The notes under the pieces were generated by a model, which was not told the origin of the DNA, did not search any database, and saw nothing but the letters and a program-made list of their open reading frames with translations. Of a stretch of 40,054 nucleotides of DNA, positions 17,801 through 26,023 are shown in pieces (the stretch's first letter is position 1; each line of letters begins with the position of its first letter). This stretch comes from an uncultured Lachnospiraceae bacterium (GTDB taxonomy: Bacteria > Bacillota > Clostridia > Lachnospirales > Lachnospiraceae): positions 1 to 40,054 of the forward strand of contig CAJUAE010000022.1 of assembly GCA_910583965.1 (NCBI GenBank). Reading direction: 5' to 3'. The translations under genes were made by a program, and so were the position numbers.

Positions 17801-18346
17801 AAGCGGTCGTACTTTTCCATATTTCATGCAAAAATACACAGCAAGCATTATCCGATAATATTTTGTGCCCTCCTCCTTAAGTGGTTCTAGTGTTTCGCGC
17901 AATATCTCAGGGTTATTTTGTGCCATTTCCATCAAAGTCTGCAACTCATACACACGTAGATATCCCGTGTACTCTATTCCTAATTCTATAAATAAAACAA
18001 TTTGTTTGTAGAGTGCACATTCCTTCGCATCCTTAATAATGCTTCGAGACAATAGTGTACTGCAAGAGCCATGACCAATTGCAAACAACACATTTAAAAA
18101 CTGGATACAGGTCGCCCGCTTTTCACTTCTATTCAGCTCCTTCATAATGGAGTCAAATGCCTCTCTCTCTGAATATGGAATAGTCATTGCTGCAAAATTT
18201 ATCTGTTGAAATTGTTCTAACGCCTCCTCTCCTACTTCATGATTCAAATATCTTTCCGCTAATGCACAGTCTTGTGTTGACACACCACACTTTGCCAAAA
18301 ATGTTAGCATATTATTGATCTGTTTGTCGTTTGCATTTACTTCCAT
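14801..18346 (-). CDS. DUF4132 (MolR/YehI-like) giant protein, copy 2
   Basis: An 1,181-residue paralog with the same four-part layout as copy 1 and the closest to it by eye. The C-terminal third (for example RREW, FVKNPLMHQFAIGLIWGVY, LGWYRGSVQDAG) is nearly identical, while the first 400 residues differ clearly. I set the start at ATG 18344-18346 (MEVNANDKQ), which aligns with the start of copy 1 and has AAGGTGG 9 bases upstream. The frame stays open to an ATG at 18430, but those 28 residues have no counterpart in the paralogs and no ribosome binding site. The helical repeats include GSDYNEVLRQAMEKEKNAKV. It ends 73 bp before copy 1. Confidence 0.9.
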   Translation of the reverse strand: MEVNANDKQINNMLTFLAKCGVSTQDCALAERYLNHEVGEEALEQFQQINFAAMTIPYSEREAFDSIMKELNRSEKRATCIQFLNVLFAIGHGSCSTLLSRSIIKDAKECALYKQIVLFIELGIEYTGYLRVYELQTLMEMAQNNPEILRETLEPLKEEGTKYYRIMLAVYFCMKYGKVRPLDAEDIELMKAYEDEMLDWLKEYLAQQGCVTQEEIVTAIRTQKLTSQLLDEVRQVRQSRLFVEPARKQLCFLGSMAYLNFMLSNVLLDVLRTCMAMDAEWVLCTISEVSIGTLDASRRIKSKGGDYDTLFWIEPETYIRWAAVKEYTHILERQLEKNQESYLKAMEENKFPSLLAKTNRSFTSAPYVTNQMKDVIQKKNPNLYKQVARNFNYDVVIDYLVKDTPHAELAKAYLRGESNITELYPYVEELSGQYVSHNYMEQQRKHCGDKGFFNRCKAFMVLTCSENTTVVDDCWSTDSLEEIEKFYQMLCDENLDIAYQFKGVVACYSAYDNAIGCSLSTFEEGTVEAFARYLNGERREETLAAFSGAKAEGRYLGLLVMKRDPARNQQEILNYATDSSKLVREELLTILYAQKDWENEIKALLQAKKAAQREIAIQVLSHWQQEGSDYNEVLRQAMEKEKNAKVLTLLQSVLNIQKSEASEETLSKEDLVKQLHKGGKKKSLAWAYEKPFSPVYKTDGSEASEEYLQAVLLCYVSQEKSGVNKTAQLLVDDLQPIQFAVYVNELFDRWLAAGAESKKRWVLYAAAIHGGEDIIQKLQHQIQEWPQAARGAIAAEAVKALALNPSPRALLIVDGIARKFKFKQVRAAAGEALAFAASELGITREELSDRIVPDFGFDENMERTFDYGERIFKVQITQTLDFEIYDENGKKLKNLPVPGKKDDKTKATAAYEDFKQLKKQMKTAVTSQKSRLEYALSVRREWRTEAWKNLFVKNPLMHQFAIGLIWGVYEEEKLVQSFRYMEDGSFNTQDEEEYTLPENAHISLVHPMELSEEERTAWKEQLADYEITQPIEQLDRPIYYMTVEEADKKGLERFGGYLINDLSLNGKMSGLGWYRGSVQDAGCFYTYYREDPEAGIGVELHFSGACVGYSEGNVTIYDVRFYKAGTIEHGSYTYDEADANKAYFLKDIPPRYFSEIVLQLARLTASCGERNEDWRKDARLI

Positions 18347-18469
18347 TCTTATAATCCACCTTTCATTAATAACACTCAGAATCTTCTTTGCATCTGCTTT
18401 TGTGACAGATTCTCCACTATATGTACACATATTTAATCAGCATATGTTTCATATACTATTTTATTTTTA

Positions 18470-21400
18470 TCAGTCTATTAAATCTGCATCTACTTTCCAA
18501 CCTTCATCGCACTCTACACTTGACGCCGTAGCATCTGCAAGTTGCAATACAATCTCGCTAAAATATCTTTTAGGAATGTCTTTTAAGAAATACGCTTTTT
18601 CTGCGTCCGCTTCATCATAGAGATAACTGCCATGCTCAATTGTTCCTGGCTTGTAAAAACGCACATCATAAATTGTCACCATACCATCCATATCACCTAC
18701 AAACGTGCCAGAAAAATGCAATTCCACGCCAAGGTTAACCTCTATATCTTCGCGATAGTATGTATAAAAACCCCCTCCATCTTGCACAGAACCACGATAC
18801 CAGCCAAGTCTTGTTAATTTTTCATTTAGCGAAAGTGCATTGATTACGCAGCCACCAAAACGCTCTATTCCTTTTTTGTCTGCTTCTTCTTTCGTTTGGT
18901 TGTAAACCATTCTATCTAGCTGTACAATTGGCTGTGTAATCTCATAGTCCTCAAGTTGCTCTTTCCATGCTGTTTTCTCCACGTCAGATAAATCTAACGG
19001 GTGTATCAAGCTAATATGCGCATCTTCTGGCAGTGTATATACTTCCTCATCCTGTGTATTAAAAGAACCATCTTCCATATAACGAAAACTTTGTATTAAT
19101 TTTCCCTTCTCATAGATACCCCAGATTAAACCAACTGCAAATTGATGCATTAATGGATTTTTCACAAACAAATTTGTCCATGTATTTGCAAGCCACTCCC
19201 GCCGAACTAACAACGCATATTCCAAACGTGACTTCTGGCTACGCACAACCGTTTTCAACTGTTTTTTTAATTGTTTAAAATCCTCGTAAGCCGCTGCCGC
19301 CTTGCTTTCGTCATCCTTCTTTCCTGGTGCAGGCAAACTTTTCAATTTCTTTCCATTTTCATCATATACTTCAAGGTCAAGTGTGGGAGAAAGCTTAACG
19401 GTAAACTTACGTTCACCATAGTTAAATACTCGCTCTATATTTGTATCAAATCCTAAATCAGGTACAATGTGGTCCGAAAGTTCTTCGCGTGTAATACCAA
19501 GCTCGGAAGCTGCAAAGATAAGCGCTTCTTCTGCAGCAGCTCGCACCTGCTTAAATTTAAATTTTCGCGCAATATCATCCACAAGCAACAGTGCACGTGG
19601 CGATGGGCTTAACGCAAGCGCCCGCACCGCCTCCACCGCAAGCACTCCTCTTGCTGCCTTTGGCCACTCCTGAATCTGATGTTGCAGTTTTTGAACGATA
19701 TCTTCACCGCCGTGAATTGCCGCTGCATAGAGTACCCAGCGTCTTTTAGATTCTGCACCTTGCGCAAGCCATCTATCAAACAGTTCGTTCATATAAACAG
19801 CAAGTTCTGCAGAATGCAAATCATCTGCAAGCAACTGCGCATTTTTGCTAATGCCATTCTTTTCTTGTGACGCATAACACAAAAGAATTGCCTGTAAATA
19901 CGCCTTGGAAACCTCCTCGCCATCAATTTTATGTACCGGAAAATATATTTTTTTGTACGCCCACGCTAGACTTTTTTTACCGTTACTGCTATTGAACAGT
20001 TTTACAAACGCCTCTTTTGAGAGCGTGCCCAAAGAGGAACTTCTTTCTTGAATACGAAGTGCGTTTAATAAAAGCGTTAATACTTTTGCATTTTTCTCTT
20101 TTTTTACTGCCTGTAACAACAGTTCATTGTAGTTACCGCCCTCCTGCTGCCAGTGTGTTAATACTCGCGCTGCCAACTCTCGTTGTTGTGCCTTCTTTGA
20201 CGCTAATAATATTTTAATATTCTCCAACCAGTCCTGCAAATCTTCCACTTGTATATGACCTGTGTGCGACTTTAACGGCTTACTTGCAGCACACAAAATA
20301 TCAAAAAGTTCTTCCCGAACAATCTTTGCGCTATCCGACGCATACTGCATAATTTCTTGTCTATTGTGTGTTATATCTTTTCGCATTGCATGCAGTCCAA
20401 GATACCGTCCCTCTGCCGCAGCATTAGAAAATGCTTCAATTGCTTCCTGTCGCCGCTCGCTATTTAGATACTGCGCAAATACATTGGCAGCACCCTCCAC
20501 ATACGGTTCCAGTTTGCAACCACGCCATTCGTCATTCGCCTTGTATGACACTACAAAACCATTTAGCTGATGCACAATATCCATCTTTTGTGCGTCTAGC
20601 AATTGAAAAAACTGCTCTACCTGCTCTACTTCATTTGTCTTTTTATCGACAACTCTTGTGTACTTTGAGCCAGTTAATACAATATAAGCCTTACATCTAT
20701 CAAAAAATTCGGTGTCATTACAATGCTTCTGATAACCATCTAAAAAATCATAAGAACTATATCTTGTCTTACATGCCTTCTGATAAGGATACAATTCTGA
20801 AATACTGCACTGCCCTTGCAAATATGCTCGTATCTGCTCCTCGTGCGGAGTATCTGGCACCAAATAACAAAGAACTTGCTCATAGTATGGTTTGGCGGCA
20901 CCAATCTGTTCATACAAAGAAAGATTTTCTTCTTTCAACACATCTTTTAAGACATTAATAGTATCAATCCAATCTTCTATAAACCCTTTATAGGTGATGT
21001 ATCCCTTTTCTTCTATCGCCTTTAAATACTCCTTTGGGTTTTTCTCAAGCTGTCTTTTTAAGATTGGTAAATTCTTCTCAACTGCTGCCCAACGAATAAA
21101 CGTATCTGGTTCAATCCAAAACAAATTATCAAAATCGTCGATTATTTGTTCCTCTGAAACCTCACTAAAAGCAAAAAGAACTTTTTGCGCATCCACTGCA
21201 AAACAAACCCTTAATATATCACGCAATATATTAGAAAGGTTGAAATTTAAGTATGCCATTTTGGCGATTTGACAAAGTTCATTGCGCTGTATATTGGTAG
21301 GATTGCTACCAGATACTGTATTTTTCAGTAATTCTTTTGTTAATTGATTATCACGGATTGCAGTGATAATTCTGTCGCGCCCAAAACACGATTGCTGTTG

Positions 21401-22054
21401 CAACCATTCATAAAGACGTTCTAATAGGTATTCTTCATACTCTTTTAAAAGTGCCATATCTTCAGAAAGGTCAATCTTTCTAGTCGGATTATTACTTTTT
21501 AAAAGTGTTGTCTGTCCCGCGTATTTCATAGAAAAATAATCTATCAATACTATCAACAGATAATCGCTTCCCTCCTCTCTAAGCGGGTTTATAATTTTGC
21601 GCAGATTTTCAGGATTATTTTGCGCAATTTTTCGTATACTTCCTAATGTGTGCTTACTGATAGAATGAAACCATCTTTCAATAAATATAATAATTCTTTT
21701 ATAAAGTGCACACTCCTGTGCCTGCTCAAAGGAGCTTGCAGCAGCCCCACCAAAATAAAACAATTCAACACAGGAAGCATGTCCAATTGCAAATAGCAGA
21801 TCAAACAGTCGGATACATACTGCTCTATTTTCCTTTCTATCCAATCTTTTGAAGACTCTGTCCAGTTCATAACGCACATCGCGTATATCTGCTACCGATT
21901 TGTAATTAATGCGCTGAAATTGGTCTAACACCTCGTCTCCTACTTCACCATTTAGATACTGCTTCGCCAGTTCGCATTCCTGTTCTGAAATTTTTAACTC
22001 TGGTAACATTGCAAACAATTCCTCAATTGGCGAACTATTTTTATTTGATTTCAT
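18470..22054 (-). CDS. DUF4132 (MolR/YehI-like) giant protein, copy 3
   Basis: A 1,194-residue paralog starting MKSNKNSSPIEEL, with AAAGGAG 8 bases before the ATG and only 40 bp after copy 4. The DUF4132 core has FVKNPLMHQFAVGLIWGIY, and the C-terminal module has RFGGCVINALSL and LGWYRGSVQD. Unlike the others it carries about 17 extra residues (KPLKSHTGHIQVEDLQD) in the middle of the helical-repeat region, where the other copies read straight from the helix into DWENDIK. The N-terminal third is divergent and includes AAASSFEQAQECALYKRIII. Function is unknown. Like its neighbours it has no signal peptide, no membrane segment and no recognisable catalytic motif. Confidence 0.9.
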   Translation of the reverse strand: MKSNKNSSPIEELFAMLPELKISEQECELAKQYLNGEVGDEVLDQFQRINYKSVADIRDVRYELDRVFKRLDRKENRAVCIRLFDLLFAIGHASCVELFYFGGAAASSFEQAQECALYKRIIIFIERWFHSISKHTLGSIRKIAQNNPENLRKIINPLREEGSDYLLIVLIDYFSMKYAGQTTLLKSNNPTRKIDLSEDMALLKEYEEYLLERLYEWLQQQSCFGRDRIITAIRDNQLTKELLKNTVSGSNPTNIQRNELCQIAKMAYLNFNLSNILRDILRVCFAVDAQKVLFAFSEVSEEQIIDDFDNLFWIEPDTFIRWAAVEKNLPILKRQLEKNPKEYLKAIEEKGYITYKGFIEDWIDTINVLKDVLKEENLSLYEQIGAAKPYYEQVLCYLVPDTPHEEQIRAYLQGQCSISELYPYQKACKTRYSSYDFLDGYQKHCNDTEFFDRCKAYIVLTGSKYTRVVDKKTNEVEQVEQFFQLLDAQKMDIVHQLNGFVVSYKANDEWRGCKLEPYVEGAANVFAQYLNSERRQEAIEAFSNAAAEGRYLGLHAMRKDITHNRQEIMQYASDSAKIVREELFDILCAASKPLKSHTGHIQVEDLQDWLENIKILLASKKAQQRELAARVLTHWQQEGGNYNELLLQAVKKEKNAKVLTLLLNALRIQERSSSLGTLSKEAFVKLFNSSNGKKSLAWAYKKIYFPVHKIDGEEVSKAYLQAILLCYASQEKNGISKNAQLLADDLHSAELAVYMNELFDRWLAQGAESKRRWVLYAAAIHGGEDIVQKLQHQIQEWPKAARGVLAVEAVRALALSPSPRALLLVDDIARKFKFKQVRAAAEEALIFAASELGITREELSDHIVPDLGFDTNIERVFNYGERKFTVKLSPTLDLEVYDENGKKLKSLPAPGKKDDESKAAAAYEDFKQLKKQLKTVVRSQKSRLEYALLVRREWLANTWTNLFVKNPLMHQFAVGLIWGIYEKGKLIQSFRYMEDGSFNTQDEEVYTLPEDAHISLIHPLDLSDVEKTAWKEQLEDYEITQPIVQLDRMVYNQTKEEADKKGIERFGGCVINALSLNEKLTRLGWYRGSVQDGGGFYTYYREDIEVNLGVELHFSGTFVGDMDGMVTIYDVRFYKPGTIEHGSYLYDEADAEKAYFLKDIPKRYFSEIVLQLADATASSVECDEGWKVDADLID

Positions 22055-22094
22055 AGTAGCATCTCCTTTTCTATCAAAGCCTACAGTTAATTCG

Positions 22095-25000
22095 TTATTG
22101 TGTCAGTCCTGCCTCTTTCTTCCAATCTGTATCTTGCTCATCGCTTGATGCAGTTGCCTTTGTAAGTTGCCGCACTATCTCACTAAAATATCTTGGCGAC
22201 ACATCTTGTAGTAAAAAGGCCTCTTTCTTGTCCGCATCCACATACCCATAGCTGCCATATCCAATCGACTTCGCTTCATAAAATCTGGCATCATACACTG
22301 TCACATCTCCTTGATGCCAACCTACACAGCTACCTGAAAAATGTAACTCCACACCCATATTAACCTCTGCATCTTTACGGTGATATGTGTTATAACTTCC
22401 TGCGTCCCCGATAACGCCGCGATACCAACCAAGATTCGCCAATTTACTATCTAGTGTGAAATCATTCAACACAGATCCTCCAAAGCGCTCCATACGCTTT
22501 GTATCCTTTTCATCCTCCATCACACGATAAACATCCCTGTCAAGCTGCTCAATTGGCTGTATAGTTTCATAATCTGCAAGCTGTTCTTTCCATGCTTTTT
22601 TTTCTGTCTCAGAAAGTTCTACCGGATGTACCAAACTAATGTTTACTCCCTCTTGTAGTGTATACGCATCTCCATCCTGCGTGTTAAAAGAACCATCTTC
22701 CATATAACGAAAACTTTGAACCAGTTTTCCACTTTCATAAATACCCCATATCAACCCAATTGCAAATTGATGCATCAATGGATTTTTTACAAATAAATTT
22801 GTCCATGCATCTGTACTCCATTCCCGCTTTATAGAAAGTGCATGTTCAAGGCGCTCCTTCTGACTTGTAATCGCCGCTTTTATCTGTTTTTTCATTTCTT
22901 TAAATGCTGCATATGCATCTACTGACTTACTTTCATCATCTTTCTTTCCTGGCGAAGGTAAATTTTTTAATTTCTTTCCAGATTCGTCAAATATTTCAAG
23001 GTCAAGCGCTGATGTAAGTGTTACTTTAAAAATACGTGCTCCATAATCAAAAGTCCGTTGCATGTTCTTGTCAAAACCAAAATCTGGCACAATACGGTCA
23101 TCAAGCGCTTCACGGCTAATCCCTAACATCTTAGCGGTCTCATCAAGTGCTCTTAACGCACCACCCTTCACCTGCTTATGCTTAAATTTTCGCGCAATGC
23201 TATCCACCAGTAACAGCGTATTGGGAGATGAATTGAGCGCAAGTGCCATTACCGCTTCCGCCGCAATCGCTCCTCGCGACACCTTCGTCCATTCCTGGAT
23301 TTGATGATATAACTTTGGTACTATATCTTCCTTGCCATGAATCGACGCCGCAAAAAGCACCCAATCTTTTTTCGCCTCTGCCCCCTGCGCAATCCATTTG
23401 TCAAACAATTCATTGACATAAACTGCAAATTCGTCCACATTCAAATCGGCCGCAAGAAGCTGTACATTCTCGTTCATTCCGCGTTGTATCTGCGCCGCAT
23501 AACACAAGAAAATTGCCTGTAAATACTCCTCGTCTGCAATGCTTCCATCTGTCTTATGCACAGGCGAAAATGGCGTCTCATATGCCCATGCAAGTGTTCT
23601 TTTTCTTCCTCCCTGATGTAATTGTTTTACCAATTCTTCCTTGGTAACTGATTTTTTAGGCTGATCTTTCTCCTGTATTTTTAACACTTTCTCCAACAAT
23701 GTCACCAATTTGCCACTCTTTTCGTTCTCAAGCGCCCAAGAGAGCAACTCATGATAATCCGCGCCTTTTTCCTGCCATCTTAATAGGATCCAAATTGCCA
23801 GTTCCCGCTGTGATGCTTTCTTTCCATTTAACATTGTCTTGACATCTTCTTCCCATTCTCTATGACTGCCAATAATACGGACAAGTTCACGCCGAACAAG
23901 ACTCGAGCTATCCTTTGTGTAGTTTAGAATTTCTTGCTTGTAAAATTGTGGGTCTTTTTCAAAAAGGCACAGACCGAAACAACGCGCCTCTGCATCTGCT
24001 ATAGCAAACATTTGTATAGCTTCTTCTCTATTTTCTTGTAAAAACTTCGTATACTTTTCTTCAACACACTTTTTCAGCAGCTTTATCTCATTATCATATT
24101 GAAGATTTTCTTTATATAAGAGGGCAAATGCCTGTAATTGATGCGCAAGATCCAATTCTTCTTTGTCAAGCTTTGCAAAAAATTCACTTAATCCCTTCTC
24201 ACCTATGCACTCTTGCATCTCATATTCAATATGGGGAAACTTCCTCAAAATTAAAAATACGCGGCATCGGTCTATAAATGCCTCATCAAAATTGTGTTTT
24301 TTAAATTTGTCTAAAACTTTTTTTACCTTATACAAACCATCCTCAAATCTATCACCAAACTCTTTATCATAAGGATATAACTCAGAAACTTTGCAGTTTC
24401 CAAGCAAATACTCTTTTGCCAGCTCCGCATGTGGTGTCGGCGGCACAAGCAGCTCTATCACTGGTTCATAATCAGGTGCTGCATTTCGCACGACTTGTTC
24501 ATACAAATCAGGATTTGCCTTCTGCATAACATTTTTTAATGTAATAAGCACATCCTCTGTAACTTCAGACACAACCCGCGGAATTCCATTCCTCCATGCA
24601 CGCATATAAATATGAACCAGTTCCTGGCATTTTTCCCGCTCCATAACTTTTCTGTAACTTTCTTGGTTTTTTTCTAACTGTCTCACTAAAATCTTGTCAT
24701 AATTGTTTATTGCTGCCATACAAATATACAAAGCTGGTTCAATATGAAACAATTCATCATAGTCCATTCCACGAAAAGCGAAATGTGTTCTGCATCCATT
24801 GTTCCCTATAAATACATATCGTATGGAAACAAGCATTAATTCCGCATTTACAGCAGCACATGTCTGAATCACCGCCAGCAGCACATCCGAAAGCTGGAAA
24901 TTCAGGTATGCAAATGTGCATAGAAAACAAAATGTCCGCTGCTCCTCCATCTTCATACTTGTATGCTCAATCCTGCCAATGAAATCGCCCGCCTGCTTTT

Positions 25001-25661
25001 TTTTCCGCAAAGTTGATATTACTTTCTCATGCGCAGCACAGCCTAATCCTGCAAGCCAGCTATCAAAACATTCTAGTACAATGTCTTCATATTCTGCCAT
25101 ATATGCCTCGTCTTCTGCTTCCACTATGCCAGGATTTTCGTATTTTCTGCAAAAATACATTGCCAGCCCTGCCGCCGCATACAATTCTGATTCCTCCTTT
25201 AAATAAGGAATGACTTCTATCAGATTTTGTGGATTGTGCTGTGCCATCTTCATTAACTGACTATATTCATTATACTGAAAAAAGCTTTCTTCATCTTCTG
25301 TTACTCCCGACATGTATGTAACCATCTTTTTATAAAGCGCATATTCCTCAATATTTAACGCCTCATACCAGAACAAACGATGTCCTGTGCCATGACCAAT
25401 CGCAAAAATTATATTGAAAAAGCGCACAAACACAGTTCTATTAGCACTTTTGTTTACCTGCCTTGTAATTGTCCACCCCTCGGAATATAGATTATAGGAC
25501 GGCATACTTAAATCTTTTCGCACAAACTGCTTTAAAACCTCGTCGTCCACTTCCTCGCGCAAATACCTCTCTGCCAAGTCACAGTCGCGCTGTGAAATAC
25601 CTAACTTGTTTAGCAGATCAAGCATCCTGCCAATTAATTTGTTGTCTGATGTCACAGTCAT
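22095..25661 (-). CDS. DUF4132 (MolR/YehI-like) giant protein, copy 4 (first in the operon)
   Basis: An 1,188-residue paralog and the most divergent of the four. The core FVKNPLMHQFAIGLIWGIY starts near residue 957 and the C-terminal module keeps LGWYRGVIGDAG and GVELHFSGSC. Many linker positions differ from copies 1-3, and the tail DWKKEAGLTQ is the best match to the vestigial tail at 11032-11142. The N-terminal third (EEVDDEVLKQFVRKDL and onwards) keeps the shared start pattern of two short helices before drifting. The ATG has AGGAGGT 8 bases upstream and a strong promoter at 25750-25778, so it is the first gene of a 14.6-kb transcript. Probably cytoplasmic. Function unknown. Confidence 0.9.
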   Translation of the reverse strand: MTVTSDNKLIGRMLDLLNKLGISQRDCDLAERYLREEVDDEVLKQFVRKDLSMPSYNLYSEGWTITRQVNKSANRTVFVRFFNIIFAIGHGTGHRLFWYEALNIEEYALYKKMVTYMSGVTEDEESFFQYNEYSQLMKMAQHNPQNLIEVIPYLKEESELYAAAGLAMYFCRKYENPGIVEAEDEAYMAEYEDIVLECFDSWLAGLGCAAHEKVISTLRKKKQAGDFIGRIEHTSMKMEEQRTFCFLCTFAYLNFQLSDVLLAVIQTCAAVNAELMLVSIRYVFIGNNGCRTHFAFRGMDYDELFHIEPALYICMAAINNYDKILVRQLEKNQESYRKVMEREKCQELVHIYMRAWRNGIPRVVSEVTEDVLITLKNVMQKANPDLYEQVVRNAAPDYEPVIELLVPPTPHAELAKEYLLGNCKVSELYPYDKEFGDRFEDGLYKVKKVLDKFKKHNFDEAFIDRCRVFLILRKFPHIEYEMQECIGEKGLSEFFAKLDKEELDLAHQLQAFALLYKENLQYDNEIKLLKKCVEEKYTKFLQENREEAIQMFAIADAEARCFGLCLFEKDPQFYKQEILNYTKDSSSLVRRELVRIIGSHREWEEDVKTMLNGKKASQRELAIWILLRWQEKGADYHELLSWALENEKSGKLVTLLEKVLKIQEKDQPKKSVTKEELVKQLHQGGRKRTLAWAYETPFSPVHKTDGSIADEEYLQAIFLCYAAQIQRGMNENVQLLAADLNVDEFAVYVNELFDKWIAQGAEAKKDWVLFAASIHGKEDIVPKLYHQIQEWTKVSRGAIAAEAVMALALNSSPNTLLLVDSIARKFKHKQVKGGALRALDETAKMLGISREALDDRIVPDFGFDKNMQRTFDYGARIFKVTLTSALDLEIFDESGKKLKNLPSPGKKDDESKSVDAYAAFKEMKKQIKAAITSQKERLEHALSIKREWSTDAWTNLFVKNPLMHQFAIGLIWGIYESGKLVQSFRYMEDGSFNTQDGDAYTLQEGVNISLVHPVELSETEKKAWKEQLADYETIQPIEQLDRDVYRVMEDEKDTKRMERFGGSVLNDFTLDSKLANLGWYRGVIGDAGSYNTYHRKDAEVNMGVELHFSGSCVGWHQGDVTVYDARFYEAKSIGYGSYGYVDADKKEAFLLQDVSPRYFSEIVRQLTKATASSDEQDTDWKKEAGLTQ

Positions 25662-25749
25662 AATAATTTACCTCCTATGTTTATTTATAATGCATTTTAT
25701 ATAGAATTTTCTGTAATTTCTATTCAAAATCCAATATTTCTCTAAACAT

Positions 25750-25778
25750 AGTATACACATTCCCTTTTATTTTCGCAA
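25750..25778 (-). promoter_or_regulatory. Promoter of the DUF4132 array
   Basis: On the minus strand there is TTGCGA (25773-25778), a 17-bp spacer and TATACT (25750-25755), about 90 bases upstream of the copy 4 start. It shows that the DUF4132 genes can be expressed separately from the ATPase/VWA/SWIM operon, which lies beyond a convergent gene and a terminator. Confidence 0.65.
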
Positions 25779-25781
25779 TAC

Positions 25782-25952
25782 TTAGGAACTGTCTCGTTTT
25801 AATACCTTGACAAATGAATAAAACATACAAGATACCGCAAAGCGGGTATTTGGGCTCCGACTCCCACACCATGTAGCAAGTGTATGGTGTGGTGGTGAAA
25901 AAGAACTGCTAATTCTAATAAGGCAGAAACTATATTTATAAGTATTTGACAT
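25782..25952 (-). CDS. Possible 56-residue ORF across the hairpin element (doubtful)
   Basis: An ATG at 25950-25952 preceded by GGAGG at 5 bases opens a 56-residue frame (MSNTYKYSFCLIRI..., ending FVKVLKRDSS). The good ribosome binding site is the only argument for it. It lies exactly over the hairpin element, its composition is unlike a folded protein, and its start codon overlaps the perfect plus-strand promoter at 25946-25974. I think it is more likely a by-product of the repeat than a real gene. Confidence 0.2.
   Translation of the reverse strand: MSNTYKYSFCLIRISSSFSPPHHTLATWCGSRSPNTRFAVSCMFYSFVKVLKRDSS
25797..25945 (+). repeat. Multi-hairpin element upstream of the secreted-protein promoter
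   Basis: Three hairpins in a row. ATACCGC/GCGGGTAT (25832-25849) has a 3-base loop and one bulge. CCACACCAT/ATGGTGTGG (25864-25872 with 25884-25892) is a perfect 9-bp stem. CTGC/GCAG (25906-25926) is weaker. A TTGACA box (25807-25812) precedes them on the plus strand without a clear -10. The GC-rich core contrasts with its surroundings. I have an impression of similar sequences recurring in Lachnospiraceae genomes, which I cannot verify here. It may be a small structured RNA or a dispersed repeat. Confidence 0.5.
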
Positions 25953-25974
25953 ATTAACCTCCAAATAATATAAT
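25946..25974 (+). promoter_or_regulatory. Perfect consensus promoter of the secreted-protein gene
   Basis: TTGACA (25946-25951), exactly 17 bp, TATAAT (25969-25974): a full 12-of-12 match to the sigma-A consensus, about 50 bases before the start codon at 26024. Such a perfect match is rare and suggests strong constitutive expression or tight control by another factor. Confidence 0.85.
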
Positions 25975-26023
25975 AAAATTTAAGTGGTAACAGGAAAAAG
26001 ATTGATAAAAGAATGGAGGAACA

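Noticed and set aside
18347..18430. N-terminal extension of DUF4132 copy 2
   Set aside because: The 28 extra residues have no counterpart in the paralogs and the ATG at 18430 lacks a ribosome binding site; the start at 18346 aligns with copy 1.
20431..20958. Plus-strand 175-codon open frame inside DUF4132 copy 3
   Set aside because: Antisense shadow of a strongly supported coding region; the other copies have no matching frame.
11143..25661. Restriction, nuclease or protease active sites in the DUF4132 proteins
   Set aside because: No PD-(D/E)xK, HNH, HKD or serine/cysteine protease signature was visible; the proteins look like scaffolds.
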